Source: Solanum dulcamara (lineage: Eukaryota; Streptophyta; Magnoliopsida; Solanales; Solanaceae). Taken from it: a stretch of 64,000 nucleotides of DNA. The stretch lies in NCBI RefSeq assembly GCF_947179165.1, contig NC_077238.1, forward strand, positions 45,252,793 through 45,316,792, in the 5' to 3' direction. Numbering within the stretch: position 1 is the stretch's first letter; every line of letters starts with the position of its first letter. Made by a program: the position numbers and the translations under genes. Below, in pieces: positions 1 to 11,199 of this stretch. The notes beneath the pieces are model-generated. The model was not told the origin of the DNA. It ran no database searches and saw nothing but the letters and a program-made list of their open reading frames with translations.

Positions 1-1809
1 AAGTGGACGAATAGGGAACTTTATAAGATAACAAGGAAGGAGGCAAAGTTGGCGGTTTCAATGACAAAAAATGGCAGCTTTTGAATGCCTTTATGCTGAA
101 CTAGAAGAGAAAGGCGAGGATAGGAAATTATTAAGGCTAGCTGGGTGCGGGAGAGAAGGGCACGCGATGTGGACTAAGTGAAGTGAATTAAGGATGAGCA
201 TGGAAAAGTATTGGTAGATGAGACCCTCATTAAACAGAGATGGTAGTCATACTTCCATAAACTCTTGAATGAAGAATGGGACAGAGTTTATGTTGGGAGA
301 TTAGGAACATACAGGGAGGCGTCATAATTTTGGGGGTTGCAGGAGTATTACGTTCGAGGAGGTTAAGGGTGTTGTTTGTAGGATGCACTATAGAAGAGCG
401 ACTGGACCTGATGAGATTCCTGTGGAATTTTGGAAGAGCGTGATATCAGTAGGTTTGGAGTGGCTAACTAGGTTATTTAATGTCATCCTTAAGATAATAA
501 TGATTCCTGAAGAATGGAGGTCCAGCGTAATGATCACCCTATATAAAAATAAGGGGGATATCAAGAGCTGCGACAACTATAGAGGTATCAAGCTTCTAAG
601 CCATACTATAAAAGTGTGGGAAATAGTGGTGGAGATGAAGGTGAGGAGAGGAGTGTCTATTTTAGAGAACCAGTTCAGATTTATGTCAGGCACTCAACTA
701 CAAAAGCTATTCATCTTATAAGGAGACTGGTGGAGTAGTATAGGGAGAGGAAGAGGAAATTGAATATGGTATTCATCGACCTAGAAAAGGCTTACAATAA
801 AGTTCCACGAGAGATACTGTGGAGATGTCTAGAGGCTAAAGATGTACCGGTGGCGTACATTAGGTGATCAAGGACTTGTATGAGGGTGCCAAAACCAGGG
901 TAAGGATAGTAGGAAGGGACTCAGAGTACTTCCCAGTTGTGATAGGTTTGCATCAAGGATTAGATCTCAGTCCATTTTTATTTGCCTTGGTGATGGATGG
1001 ATTGACGCAACAAATTCAAGGTGAGGTGCCATGGTGTATGCTTTTTACGGACGACATAGTCCTGATCGATAAGACTCGTAGTGGAGTTAACGCTAAGTTG
1101 GAGGATTGGAGACATACCTTGGAGTCTAAAGGGTTTAAGATGAGTAGGACCAAGATAGAGTGCTTAGAGTGCAAGTTCAGTGAGACACCTCAGGAGGTTG
1201 GCGCAGAAGTTATGCTTGGTGACCAGGCCATCCAAAAGAAATTTTTTTTTAAGTATCTTGGGTCTATCATGCTAGGCAGCGGGGAATTGACGAGGATGTC
1301 ACACACCATATTGGGGCAGGGTGGATGAAATAGAGGCTCACTTCCGGTGTGCTATGTGACAAGAGGTGCCACCACAACTTAAGGGCAAGTTCTACAAAGT
1401 GGTGGTTAGACCGACTATGTTATATAGGGTGGAGTGTTGGCCAGTTAAGGTCTCCCATGTTCAAAAAATGAAAGTTGCCGAGATGAGAATATTGAGATAG
1501 ATGTGTGGGCATATCAGAGGCGACAGGATTAGGAACGAGGCTATTTGGGACAAGGTAGGAGTGGCCTCGGTGGAAGACAAGATGCGGGAAATGCGACTGA
1601 GATGGTTTGGGCATATGAAGAGGAGAGACTCAGATGCCCCAGTGCGGAAGTGTGAGAGGTTGGCTGTGGATGGTTTTAGAAGAGGTAGGGATAGGTCGAA
1701 GAAATATTGGGGAGAGGTGATTAGACAGGACATGGCACAGCTGCAGCTGACCGAGGACATGACCTTAGATAGGAGAGTGTGGAGGAACCACATTAGGGTA
1801 GAAGGCTAG
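1..1809 (+). pseudogene. RTE-type reverse transcriptase ORF2 remnant
   Basis: The conserved text of a plant RTE reverse transcriptase is spread over several frames. The thumb/finger part (residues ATGPDEIPVEFW, then YKNKGDIKSCDNYRGIKL) is at 383-721. Motif A with FIDLEKAY lies at about 765-800. The catalytic box reads LFTDDIVL at about 1042-1065, keeping both aspartates of the usual FADD. The C-terminal block with [12 protein letters not shown] lies at 1501-1809. Stops or frameshifts separate these blocks, for example at 719-721, near 737 and near 1326, so no full-length protein is encoded. The linker at 1-370 is recognisable but broken. A second aspartate downstream of motif A (AYDKVPRE in relatives) is Asn here. 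The copy is dead and fairly old. Confidence 0.85.
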
Positions 1810-2008
1810 TACATAGTCACGTTAGTCTACCGTATTAGTATGTGCATTAGCGCACTATAATTTCTTGTTGTCTGATGTATGCTATTATCTATTACTTTTC
1901 GTACTTTGATTACTCTATTTTATTTGTATCGCTTCCGTTATTTGCTTTACCATATTGCTTTGAACTTATTAACTTCTTAGCCTTATCTAATCTCTTTTTA
2001 TGCTTTAT

Positions 2009-2148
2009 TGAGCCGAGGGTCTCCCCAAAACAGCCGTCCTATCTTGGTAGGAGTAAGATTTGCGTACACTTTACCCTCCTCAGACCCCACATTGTGAGAT
2101 ATCCAACTTTAAATGTCGGAGTCGAACCACAAAGATTAGAAGATAGGA
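2009..2148 (+). repeat. RTE 3' tail, shared with a SINE tail elsewhere in the window
   Basis: The first 90 bases or so (GAGGGTCTC..CAGCCGTCCTAT.., then TTTGCGTACACTTTACCCTCC, then CAGACCCCACATTGTGAGAT) are the 3' tail known in Solanaceae from RTE LINEs and TS-type SINEs. The same tail occurs on the - strand at 34211-34327. The last 40 bases before the microsatellite do not follow that tail. Confidence 0.75.
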
Positions 2149-2165
2149 TCATATATATATATATA

Positions 2166-2213
<48 letters not shown>

Positions 2214-2214
2214 T
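2149..2214 (+). repeat. (AT)n then (AAT)n microsatellite at the LINE 3' end
   Basis: About 15 bases of alternating AT are followed by roughly 16 AAT units (2166-2214). The position right after the LINE tail fits the tandem-repeat 3' terminus of RTE elements. Confidence 0.9.
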
Positions 2215-2216
2215 AG

Positions 2217-2950
2217 GAAGGGAGGTTTAGCAACAACTAAAATTCACCAATATCAAGTAACAAAGCAGGGAACCGACACAATAAAATCTACCAAGGTTGG
2301 AAAAAACTAGGGTGTGCATATTACAATGGTGGTTCAACTCAATAGGCAAAGGTTTATCACAATCAAATTGATTGATACATAGATAGCATTTGGTCTAGGG
2401 TAAGTTCAATAATCTCTCGAACTATCAAACGTATGTCCATTGGGTTCTCTCGAACACCAAGGCCCTTTCAAATAAAACACTGAACACTATTTGAGCAGAA
2501 AGACTATCTGTAGCTCATATCATTAAATAAAAAATTATTCGAATTATCCTATCCCTGGCTTAAACTCATAGAATAGTTTAACCAAGTCCTCACTATTGAG
2601 TCTTACCCAACTCCATTTTATTTTTCCAAGCCAAAATAGTGTTAGAGAGCTCAATCAAAGTTTACAACCACTGATTTTAGATTAAACCATCAAGACAGCA
2701 ATAGATTCATGTCATACAATCTATTTTAAAAACAATAAATCAATACCCATTGGAATTTTATACTCAAATCTTGCACACACACCTCTAGTTAAGGATTTAG
2801 CTGCTCATAATAGAAGAAATACAGACAATACCCATAAAGAAAATCTCCATTTCAAGATGATTTGATAAACAAAATATGAAATTTCAACTTGAAAGATGAA
2901 AATCTGAGATTTCTTCCTCTGTAAGTATAAGGTAGTTCTTAGCTCAATTC
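2217..2950. other. AT-rich spacer, nothing recognised
   Basis: No coding pattern, terminal repeat or RNA gene was recognised here. It separates the LINE from the tandemly duplicated block. Confidence 0.5.
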
Positions 2951-3093
2951 TAGAAATATGTAAAATTCTATATATATCTATGTTTTTTTTAACTATCCCT
3001 AAATGGAAAGAAATTAAAGCTACATAATTACACAATTTTCAATTCAGTCCTTGAAACCTTCCAAAGGAACCACTTGGCCTCTCAAGTACATTT

Positions 3094-3345
3094 TTACCCT
3101 CCAGCTTCCATCTTCTTACTTGTGCTGAATCTGAAAAACGTCGATCCAAGTGTTTTTAGCGCCAATCGCATCACCATTTCATCCTTTAATTCTCTCGGGA
3201 GCATCTGCTGATCGAGCATTGTACCATGCCAATGAAGTATTGGTACTGAGACAATTTTGCTCCAATCAAACCGGCGTTGAGCCAGCGAGACACCTATTGA
3301 TATCTGTTGGACGTCGGTTCCTTCACCTGTGTGCTTCAGTAATTT
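3094..3345 (-). other. Open frame of 83 codons in the duplicated flank, possible gene fragment
   Basis: On the - strand the sequence is open between two TAA stops. It includes the peptide RRFDWSKIVSVPILHWHG followed by LPRELKDEMVMRLALKTLG, which looks more protein-like than its surroundings. The equivalent frame in copy 2 (about 4080-4330) is also largely open despite many substitutions. I do not recognise the family. It lies outside the MULE terminal repeat, so it is more likely flanking DNA than cargo. It could be a decayed exon or chance. Confidence 0.25.
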
Positions 3346-3752
3346 TTAGCGTCAAATTCTCCAACTTTGATTTCTCCCAGGAATGCTTGCATACAAGAGA
3401 ACTAGGACCATAACCCTTTCATTTAGTATCAAAACACAATAATTCATGAATTTGAGTCTAATGAGTTTCTAAAATATAAACTCATCATTCACTTATAAAA
3501 TTAATTAAGAACAGCTTATGAACTCAAATGAATGATAAATTGTTTAGTAAATATTTGGTGCTCTATATAAAGAATATTTGATACTATTTTTTTAATAAGG
3601 TTATATTGAATACATTGCAATAAAAGATAATTGATGAAGAAAAAATTATAATATTTTTATAAAAAAAGGTATAGTTGTGTACGTTAATTGTGTTATGTAT
3701 ATATATAAATATATTTTTGGGATTTCATACCCTGGGACTTTATGTTCATAAT

Positions 3753-3882
3753 GGAGAAAATGGACAAAATCCCCCCAAGCTATAACCGGATTTCCAAATA
3801 CACACTCATTCTTCACGGGGGTCCTATGATCCCCAAAACCTTTTTTTTCTTATATTATTTAACCCTTTTATGCTGATGTGTC
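3753..3882. repeat. Extra MULE terminal inverted repeat (in duplication copy 1)
   Basis: It starts GGAGAAAATGGACAAAATCC and continues with CAAGCTATAACCGGATTT and CACTCATTCTTCACGGGGG, matching the reverse complement of 20290-20422. It is a by-product of the tandem duplication and not the working left end of the element. Confidence 0.75.
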
Positions 3883-3937
3883 ATAGCAAGTAAACCCACC
3901 TCCTCTAGGCGCGTTAAACTCTAATTTTAGCTATATG

Positions 3938-4922
3938 TAGAAAGTATGTAGAATTCTATATATATCTATGTTTTTTAACTATCCCTAAATGAAAAGAAAT
4001 TAAAGGTACATAATTACACAATTTTCAATTCAGTCCTCAAAACCTTCCAAAGGAACCACTTGACCTCTCAAGTACATTTTTGCCCTCCAGCTTCCATCTT
4101 CTTACATGTGTTGAATCGGAAAAACGTCAATTCAAGTGTGTTTAGCGCCAATCGCATCACCATTTCATCCTTTAATTCTCTTGGGAGCATCTACTGATCG
4201 AGCATTGTACCATGCCAATGAAGTATTGGTACTGAGGCAATTTTGCTCCGATCAAACAGGCATTGAGCCAACGAGACACCTATTGATTTCTGTTGGACGT
4301 CGGTTCCTTCACCTGTGTTCTTAAGTGATTTTTAGCTTCAAATTCTCCAACTTTGATTTCTCCCAGGAATGCTTGCATACAAGAGAACTAGGGCTGTAAC
4401 CCTTTCATTTAGTATCAAAATATAATAATTCATGAATTTGAGTCTAATGAGTTGCTAAAATATCAACTCATCATTCACTAATAAAATTAATTAAGAACAA
4501 CTTATGAACTCAAATGAATGATAAATTATTTAGTAAACATTTGGTGCTCAATATAAAGAATATTTGATACTATTATTTTTAATAAGGTTATATTGAATAC
4601 ATTGCAATAAAAGATAATTGATAAAGAAAACGTTATAATATTTTTTATAAAAGAAGGTATAGTTGTGTACGTGAATTGTGTTATATATATAAATATATTT
4701 ATGAGATTTCATACCCTGGGACTTTATGTTCATAATGGAGAAAATGGACAAAATCCCCCCAAGCTATAACCGAATTTCCAACTACACACTTATTCTTCAC
4801 TGGGGTCCTATGATCCCCTAGAACCTTTTTTCCTTATATTATTTAAGCCTTCTACGCTGATGTGTCATAGCAAGTGAACCCACCTCCTCTAGGCGCGTTA
4901 AACTCTAATTTTAGCTATATGT
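3938..4922. repeat. Tandem duplication, copy 2 (985 bp)
   Basis: This is the inner copy. Its right edge (CTATATGT at 4915-4922) continues directly into the MULE interior with the GRF gene. The junction between copies joins MULE-internal TATGT to flank sequence that also contains TATGTA, a short microhomology. Confidence 0.9.
4737..4866 (+). repeat. MULE left terminal inverted repeat
   Basis: GGAGAAAATGGACAAAATCC, then CAAGCTATAACCGAATTTCC, CACTTATTCTTCACTGGGG, and TATATTATTTAAGCC. Each block has its counterpart in reverse complement at 20290-20422. In MULEs such repeats carry the transposase-binding sites and often the gene promoters. Confidence 0.8.
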
Positions 4923-5099
4923 GGAGTCCAAATTAGCAATTAATTTTTCTTTTTACCCATTATAACGGTCACTACAATGAGAAAAGCTTAAAGCTTTATC
5001 ATCTTCTTTAAATCCACCATTTTAAAGCTTAGAATAGGGTGATATTTTTCATTTCTTTTAATTTTATCTTCCGCTACAAAGCTTGAAGCTTGTGGGTGC

Positions 5100-5719
5100 T
5101 TGAGGGTGCGTAATCTTCTCCAATTTCTCATTTTTTGTGCTGTTAGGATTAGTTATGAAAAATTCCGATTTGATAAGCTATGCATGGAAGAGTCGGACCC
5201 AATCTCAAAGCGATGGTGCGATGCAAACATGAAATTTTACTGCATATGTAGACTTCTTGGTCGAAGAAAAATCTTGGAAGACGATTTTGATCTTGCCTCT
5301 GCTATGATGTATGCGATTTCTCTTCTATTGTTGATTTTCTTGGGTTTAATTGATGTTAATTTACTATTTTGATTCTTTTTTTAGTCTAAGAATTGTAATT
5401 TTTTTGATGGATAGACAAAGAAGAAGTCAATTCAAGATCAAAATTTATCCTCCCAAAATTGGTGAACAAAATTAGAGAGTTGGATGATGAAATTTGGAGG
5501 AGGAAGAATTAAATAAGTGAGCAACAGGTTCAGATTGACAATTTGATAAATCTGGAAAAGAGGTTCAAAGAAAGGTCCTTTAAAATAGTTCAAAGAAAAT
5601 GGAAATGGTGTAAGTTCAATTGGAAGGTCATTTTGTGTATTTTGATTTGTGTTGTTGCTTTGTTCATCAACCTATTTCAAATTAGTGATTCAAGTACTGA
5701 GGTAATTGAATTGCCATAG
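5100..5719 (+). pseudogene. GRF-type zinc-finger protein with coiled coil and C-terminal membrane helix
   Basis: Exon 1 holds a decayed GRF zinc finger: RWCDANMKFY at about 5209-5238 and, in another frame, TSWSKKNLGRRF at 5252-5287, the GRRF that names the family. A stop follows GRRF and a frameshift splits the finger. A probable intron starts GTATGCG near 5308 and ends TTTTTTTAG near 5383. Exon 2 first shows KNCNFF, then from 5414 a 101-codon frame running EEVNSRSKFILPKLV, a charged coiled-coil stretch, and the hydrophobic helix VILCILICVVALFINLF near the end. That frame has one internal TAA (5510-5512) and ends at TAG 5717-5719. Plant GRF proteins of this layout are uncharacterised. It sits where mudrB sits in MuDR, reading inward from the left terminal repeat. 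Confidence 0.7.
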
Positions 5720-6157
5720 CTTAGTTAGATGTGATTCAAGTAGTGATTCAACCTATCTTGTGTATTTTGATTTGTGTAGTTGCTTTGGAACACTCTTTTG
5801 ATTGCAATATGTAATATGTCAAAGTTCTATATCAATGAATCTTTTTAAAATTTTGTGTAAAGACATGAGGCAAAACTTTGTTCCTCCACACTATGCTACT
5901 GATTTCTTCCCCATATTACAACAAATAGTAAAGCAATTAAATAGACATAGACACTATTTGTAAATAAGTCATCTTTTGTAGACATAACACCATTTTAAAA
6001 TAGGCCTTACATAAGGTCAAATTATAATTAAAAAACAAAAATAGAAGTTGTAGTTTAATACTAATACATCATCAAACAACAAAACAAAATGAAAAAATGT
6101 TTTCATGTCAACTAAATAACTTAAAACAATGCTGCAACATCAGTGCTTCCTAAATTG
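5720..6157. other. Convergent intergenic region of the MULE
   Basis: About 440 AT-rich bases separate the stop codons of the two convergent genes. Presumably it holds both 3' untranslated regions. No other signal was recognised. Confidence 0.5.
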
Positions 6158-7340
6158 TCAAGAAGTGTCATTTTGGATTGGGATGTTTGAACCGCTTCCT
6201 CTTGATTTTTTTCTTTGTTTCATTCTCATTTCTTCAAGTTTTTTTTGTTGAGATAGCTGCTCTTCCATTCCATTTCAGCTTGCTTGTAGTACTTGTTTGA
6301 AACCAATATCACCAATAACATCAATTGATCTTGTCACCTTTGTTATATCAGTAGAGAAGATACAACTTGGCATACCAGGCTGCACTCAAGTAATGAAAAT
6401 AGTTGGTCTAGATTAAGAACTAGTACACTTACATTAAGAAATCATATTTGTATTAATATAAAGGACTTACATTAAGGACTTTGAATCCACTTTCAGCTTG
6501 AAACACACCCATTCCAATGATTGTTGGCCTTTTTTTACCTCTGCCCCTTCCTTTTTGGATATTAGTAGGTCTTGAAGATGCATGATAGTCAGGAGGTACA
6601 GAAGAGGATGCAGGGTAATTAACAGGTGTTGAATATGTATGAGGTGCACTAGGTGCTGCAGGTGGAGTAGGTGTTTTTTGGTCTTCCTTTTTCCCTCTTT
6701 ACCGAAGGCTCGCCTTCAGTTTCTGCTTTCTATATATATAAACAAAAAGTTAAAAATAATTATTTGGGGTTATCACATATCAATTGAAAGTTAAGATATT
6801 ACCTTTGGTCTGCCTCTTTCCTTGCCTGAACCTGATGTGTTTCCCTTTTCCCTGCCCAAATTTGATGGTTCTTCCTTTTTTGATGACTCAACACTTTGTG
6901 GACATCCTCTCTTGTTGTGGCCTCTAACATTACATTTGCTATATGTCATGGCAAGTCCAGTTCTATTTAACTTTTCAGATTTTTAATTTTCACCAGCTTC
7001 TTTCCTTCTTACTTTACTTAGCTTGCCATGCATGGTTATGATTTATGGTGGTTTAACTATGGGATTAGTAGATACAGGCCACATTTCCATATTTGTGACT
7101 TGTTTTAAAATATTGGCATAAGTCTTCAAGTAAGTCTTCTTACTGTTGCAGTTGTCAATGTACTCAAGAGGATCATATTTCTTAAAGTAAATTGCAGCCA
7201 CAACATGTGCACATGGTATGCCCTTTAACTGCCATACCCTACAATTACTAGTCCACCCGCCAAGATCCACACTGTGTTGACATAGTCTTTATTTCACTTC
7301 AAACCCATCAACTCCATTGAATTCAATATTACAATTCATT
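6158..7340 (-). pseudogene. MULE transposase, C-terminal part (SWIM and CCHC fingers)
   Basis: Read on the - strand from 7340, the first words are NIEFNGVDGFEVK, then a stop (K*RLC), then the SWIM zinc finger CRVWQLKGIPCAHVVAAIYF at about 7175-7240. A zinc knuckle follows (YSKCNVRGHNKRGC, about 6905-6950). Its first cysteine is replaced by Tyr at 6941-6943, a TGT-to-TAT change. Basic and proline-rich tails follow, including RPTNIQKGRGRGKKRPT and GMGVFQAESGFKVLN, with probable introns near 6730-6800 and 6390-6470. The frame ends at TGA, 6158-6160. Stops after STNPIVKPP and after RRKEAGEN show decay. The part is continuous with the transposase at 17205-19652 once the gypsy insertion is set aside. 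Confidence 0.85.
7336..7340 (+). repeat. Target site duplication of the gypsy element in the MULE
   Basis: TCATT precedes the 5' LTR and TTATT (17205-17209) follows the 3' LTR, four of five bases matching. Reading the transposase across one copy gives IDRSMNCNIEF in frame, which fits the protein family. Confidence 0.65.
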
Positions 7341-9744
7341 TGTAACGCCCTAATTATTTAAGCTAATTTTTACATTAAAGTGAATATTTCTTGATGATAT
7401 GATCAACTACTACTTACTCGAATTTTGTTATGTGAGAAAACAACTTTATTTCATTAAATCGTGATAGTGTTATGACGAATTGCCTTAGGTAGTTTAGTAA
7501 ATGTCCATGAAATTTTATATATATATATATAAGTATATTCTTCTAATAATGGTAATCACGGTGGGATTGATTGTTTTTTTTAAAAAAAATGACAAAGTTG
7601 GGCAGCCACTAAACTTTTCAGCAATATTGAGTGATGGATATCACTTCTATATTATATCATAATGAAGATCCACTAAGAGGTTCACTTATTTTAGACTAAA
7701 GGACGTTTATAGGTCATTGAAAATGAGTTATTTCACAAAAATCTGAAGAACAACCTACTCCTTTTAGCTGGAACTCAAGATACAGTCTACATCTTGGTAA
7801 GTGTTCAAATCCATTTTTGGGACTGTGTAACTAGTAGTAATTCTTGAATATATCATTTTGTAGACCTTTAATTTTAGAAAATAAATATATTTTGGAAAGC
7901 TAACTCATGTACCTACAACTCTTATGCTTATGGTGGAGCCTAGATCTGCTGTTATTAAGTCAAAAAAAGAGGATGAAACATAAGACAAGTTCTATTTAGA
8001 TTCTTGATTTAAAATTCCCTCATGTATAATGGTTAGTGTTTTGATGATATATTTTTGTACACAATGAGTTTTGTGGTGATTTATTTTGGATTACAAACTT
8101 AAGACATATATCTAAAAGTTTTATGTAGGACATAAGGTCCAGGTTTGCCATTTTTCATTTTCAAATTTTAGTTACAACCTGAGGTACTTGGCTTGCCGAA
8201 GTTAATATTTTGGTAACATAATTTGGTTAAAAATATTTTAGGCTTACTTTTACTAAAAAATCTTATTTCATGTCAATATTATGGATATTATGAAAATTAA
8301 AGAGGATATTTAATGGTATTTTCAAGGTTGTTTATATCATGTACAAGTTGAGGAACTTGAGACATTGGTTGGTCTACGGTTTGAACTTTTGAAGTCGTGT
8401 TGGATTGTTGTAGGCTAAAAGGCTGAGGTTTGTGTATAAACTCTTGTTATCTGCTAGTATATTTGAAAGCACATCTTGGTATGTTTGTTATTTCTTGAAA
8501 TTTATAATGTCATGTTTGTATATTTGGAAATTTGCAAGACAGATGTTTAACTCGCCAACTTGTATGGATTGCTCGATTACTTGACATTCTTATGGACAAA
8601 TTTTGGGTCTTCTTTTTCATCTCTGATTACTCGATAATGGACATTGTCCTTCTTGTGGCTGTGACTTTGTCACTATTGGCATGTATCTTGTTTCAGACCC
8701 TTTTCCATCTTGATTATGGATTTTTAGTTCATCTTAAGTATGGAAGTTGTCTATTTTAAATATGAATTAGGAATTCATTTTAAATATGGTTCTTGATTCT
8801 CTTGATTATTGGGTGTTTACCCTTCTTGATACTTGATCATGTATGGTGTGATGGCATGAAGTATATATTGGGCGAAATTTGATGCTAAATCTTGTAAATG
8901 AGCTTTTATGAATTATTGACCCTTAAACTTTTACATATAGAACTTGATACTCGTGATATATTTATTGGCTCGATTTATTTATTATGTGTACATTTGAGCT
9001 GCTCATAACTTGAGAAAATAAATTAGATAAACTAAAGGCTTCAAACTTGTAGTTTTGCACCAGTAAGCTTTATGCTTAGCGATAGTTGTTTCTATCATAG
9101 GAAATATCTGAGAAGACGCTTATAGATAGTTGTTTCTTGAAGTTGGACATTGGAGATAATGTTTTTGGGAGCTTTAAGGGAGATCACATTTGCATATATG
9201 CATCTATATTTTATATTATTTTGGACATGTATATGATCTATGGGGTGCTTGTGTATATGTATTTATGTATTTATTTGTGAGGGTCGATCCATTCATGACA
9301 TCATGGGTTGTAACTTAAAGTTGGTTGCTTGTTTTTTTTATTTTGGGGCATATAAATTTCCAAGTCTTATGATGTACTAAATTTACCTTTGGAGTTGAAA
9401 TATTTGGATGAAGCATGAGTTAGTTAACCTTGGGTACTTATAAGTTGGTAATAGTTTATAACATGAATTGTAGTGATAAGGAATAATACATGGATGTCTC
9501 ATAAGTTAGTTTCTTAAATTATTTTGAAAAGTCGCTCCGTCCTAAATTGGAACTTTTATTTAATTTAATTGAGATCAAAGAATTTTAAACTGGTTAAAAA
9601 CTTACACCTTTAACTATTTTTAAATGGGCCAAATTTCACTACTAGATTATATAAAGATGCCTTACGGAAAGTTCTTTTTTAAATGTCACGAGTTTATATA
9701 CGTTCTTTTTGTAAGTAGTAGCATCCTCTTGGAGGGTCGCTACA
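7341..9744 (+). repeat. 5' LTR of the MULE-nested gypsy element (2404 bp)
   Basis: It starts TGTAACGCCCTAATTATTTA and ends GGAGGGTCGCTACA, matching 14634-17204. Open frames inside it are incidental. Confidence 0.92.
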
Positions 9745-9749
9745 AGTGT

Positions 9750-9768
9750 TGGTATCAACGCCTAGGTT
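9750..9768 (+). promoter_or_regulatory. Primer-binding site, initiator tRNA-Met type
   Basis: TGGTATCAACGCCTAGGTT lies five bases after the LTR. It resembles the canonical TGGTATCAGAGC primer site with a few changes. Confidence 0.75.
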
Positions 9769-9942
9769 TGTGGTTCTAGGAATTTTGTTGTGATTTGCTT
9801 ACATATTTGTTTTTTTGGAAGGTTTGGGCTATATTATTTGTTCGCTATAGGGTAAATAGTATATTTAATGCATATAAGTTGCACATGCATCATATTCATG
9901 TCCCCAATGCAATGTGATCTTCACTTTTGAAGGAGTTAAGTT

Positions 9943-11187
9943 ATGGGCTCTTATTTTTGTAGACCTATGGAAGCTGCTCGTGAAGATATAGGTGACTCTT
10001 ATTCCCAACCTCATACACTAGAAGGGGTTGACAAATAGTCCTCGAATCAATATATTTCCCATACTAGTGGGTCTGGTGTGGGAAATCAACAAGGAGTAAG
10101 AGCTGATCCACATTCTCACGTGAGCCCAGGTACTCAAGTTATGAATCCTCCTTTTTAATAGATGGCTGAATTATTTCACCGTATGGATGAAATGATTCAT
10201 GATCCCAATGGGTTTAACTTTGAAAAAATGAGAAAAATGGCTGGAGTTGAGTTTGAAGTCACGGTTGATCCCACTGATGCTGAACAATGGCTTGAACGCA
10301 TAGAGAGGGTGTTTGAGTAATTGAAGTGTTCAGATGTTGCCAAATTCAAGTTTGCCATCTCGTTATTGCAGAAGGATGCTTATGACTTGTGGGTAAGTGT
10401 GCCAAATGCAAAAGAAAAATCTCTAATTCTTACTTGAGACGATTTTGTTAAAAAAATTTGTATGAAGTATGTTTCTCTTGCTTATTGTGATGCTAAGAAA
10501 AAAGAGTTTTAAAATCTAAGGCATTGCGCCATGTCTATTGCTGAGTGTCAACAAAAGTTTTTTAAACTCTCTCATTATGCTAGAGGCATTGTTAACGAGG
10601 AAAAAGATAACTGCAGGAGGTTTGAAGATGGCCTGAACCATTCCATTAGAAAGAATGTGGCAATCCTGCAACATGAGAACTTTTATAAATTAGTTTCTAC
10701 TGCTTTTACTTGGGAAAGACTTGATAAGGAAGAAGGTAGTAGACATGAGAATAGATTCCGAAAGCCTAGGTCAGATTTTTGAGGTCCATCCAAAAAGGGA
10801 AGGTTTGATGATTCTAAGGCTGGTAGTGTCAACAAGTCAGATCAACAGAAGCAAAGAAGACTAGATTTTTCTATATCTAGTACTCCGAGTTATAGCCAAG
10901 GCAAGACTCGCATTCCCACTTGTGCAGAATGGGGAAAGAATCAATATGGTGCTTGCACGAGAGCTTTTGGTGCATGTTTTAATTGAGGCAACTTTGATTA
11001 TAAAGTGAAAGATTGTCCTAATCCTAAAAATATTCCTCCCTTGCATACCGAGGTCTCAGTTAAGAAGTCTTCTAATAATCCTCCTCAAACTAGTAGAGGT
11101 ACAAGTCCTAAAAACAACCAGCAGTGGGGGCAAGTGGAGCAAATTAAGCTAGCGGGTTCAAAGCTACTGCACGAGCTTATTCTTTGA
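9943..11187 (+). pseudogene. gag of the MULE-nested gypsy element
   Basis: The frame from ATG 9943 (MGSYFCRPMEAAREDIG) is interrupted at 10036-10038 and several times later. The capsid-like segment has DPTDAEQWLERIERVFE near 10267-10317, then KFKFAISLLQKDAYDLW, then the retrotransposon-gag signature MSIAECQQKFFKLSHYARG at 10531. The single CCHC knuckle near 10975-11020 reads CFN, stop, GNFDYKVKDCP. The second cysteine has become TGA and the histidine Tyr, so nucleic-acid binding is lost. In an intact element Gag would form the cytoplasmic particle. Stops include 10318-10320 (CAA to TAA type), 10510-10512 and 10780-10782. Confidence 0.85.
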
Positions 11188-11199
11188 GGTAGAGAGATG

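Larger units (their letters stand above)
1..2216 (+). mobile_element. RTE-clade non-LTR retrotransposon (LINE), 5' part outside the window
   Basis: The stretch reads as the C-terminal two thirds of an RTE-type LINE: the linker before reverse transcriptase, the reverse transcriptase, a C-terminal region, and a 3' tail ending in a simple repeat. RTE elements copy themselves by target-primed reverse transcription and often end in short tandem repeats rather than poly(A), as here. The endonuclease domain would lie upstream of base 1. No target duplication can be tested because the 5' end is missing. Confidence 0.85.
2951..3937. repeat. Tandem duplication, copy 1 (987 bp)
   Basis: Bases 2951-3937 match 3938-4922 almost base for base, both starting TAGAAA(T/G)TATGTA and ending TTTTAGCTATATGT. 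The unit contains sequence flanking the MULE plus the first 180 bases or so of the MULE, including a terminal inverted repeat at 3753-3882. Copy 1 is the outer copy and is not followed by MULE interior. Confidence 0.9.

Noticed and set aside
4728..4736. Possible 9-bp MULE target duplication beside the left terminus
   Set aside because: GTTCATAAT has no match next to the right terminus (20423-20431, GGAGAAGAA). The duplicated left flank makes the test unreliable.
5720..6157. Considered as holding a third MULE gene
   Set aside because: No frame of length or family resemblance was found between the convergent stops.
8532..8759. 75-codon open frame rich in hydrophobic residues
   Set aside because: It lies within a 5' LTR. 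The equivalent stretch of the 3' LTR (about 16040-16200) carries an internal deletion, so it is incidental.
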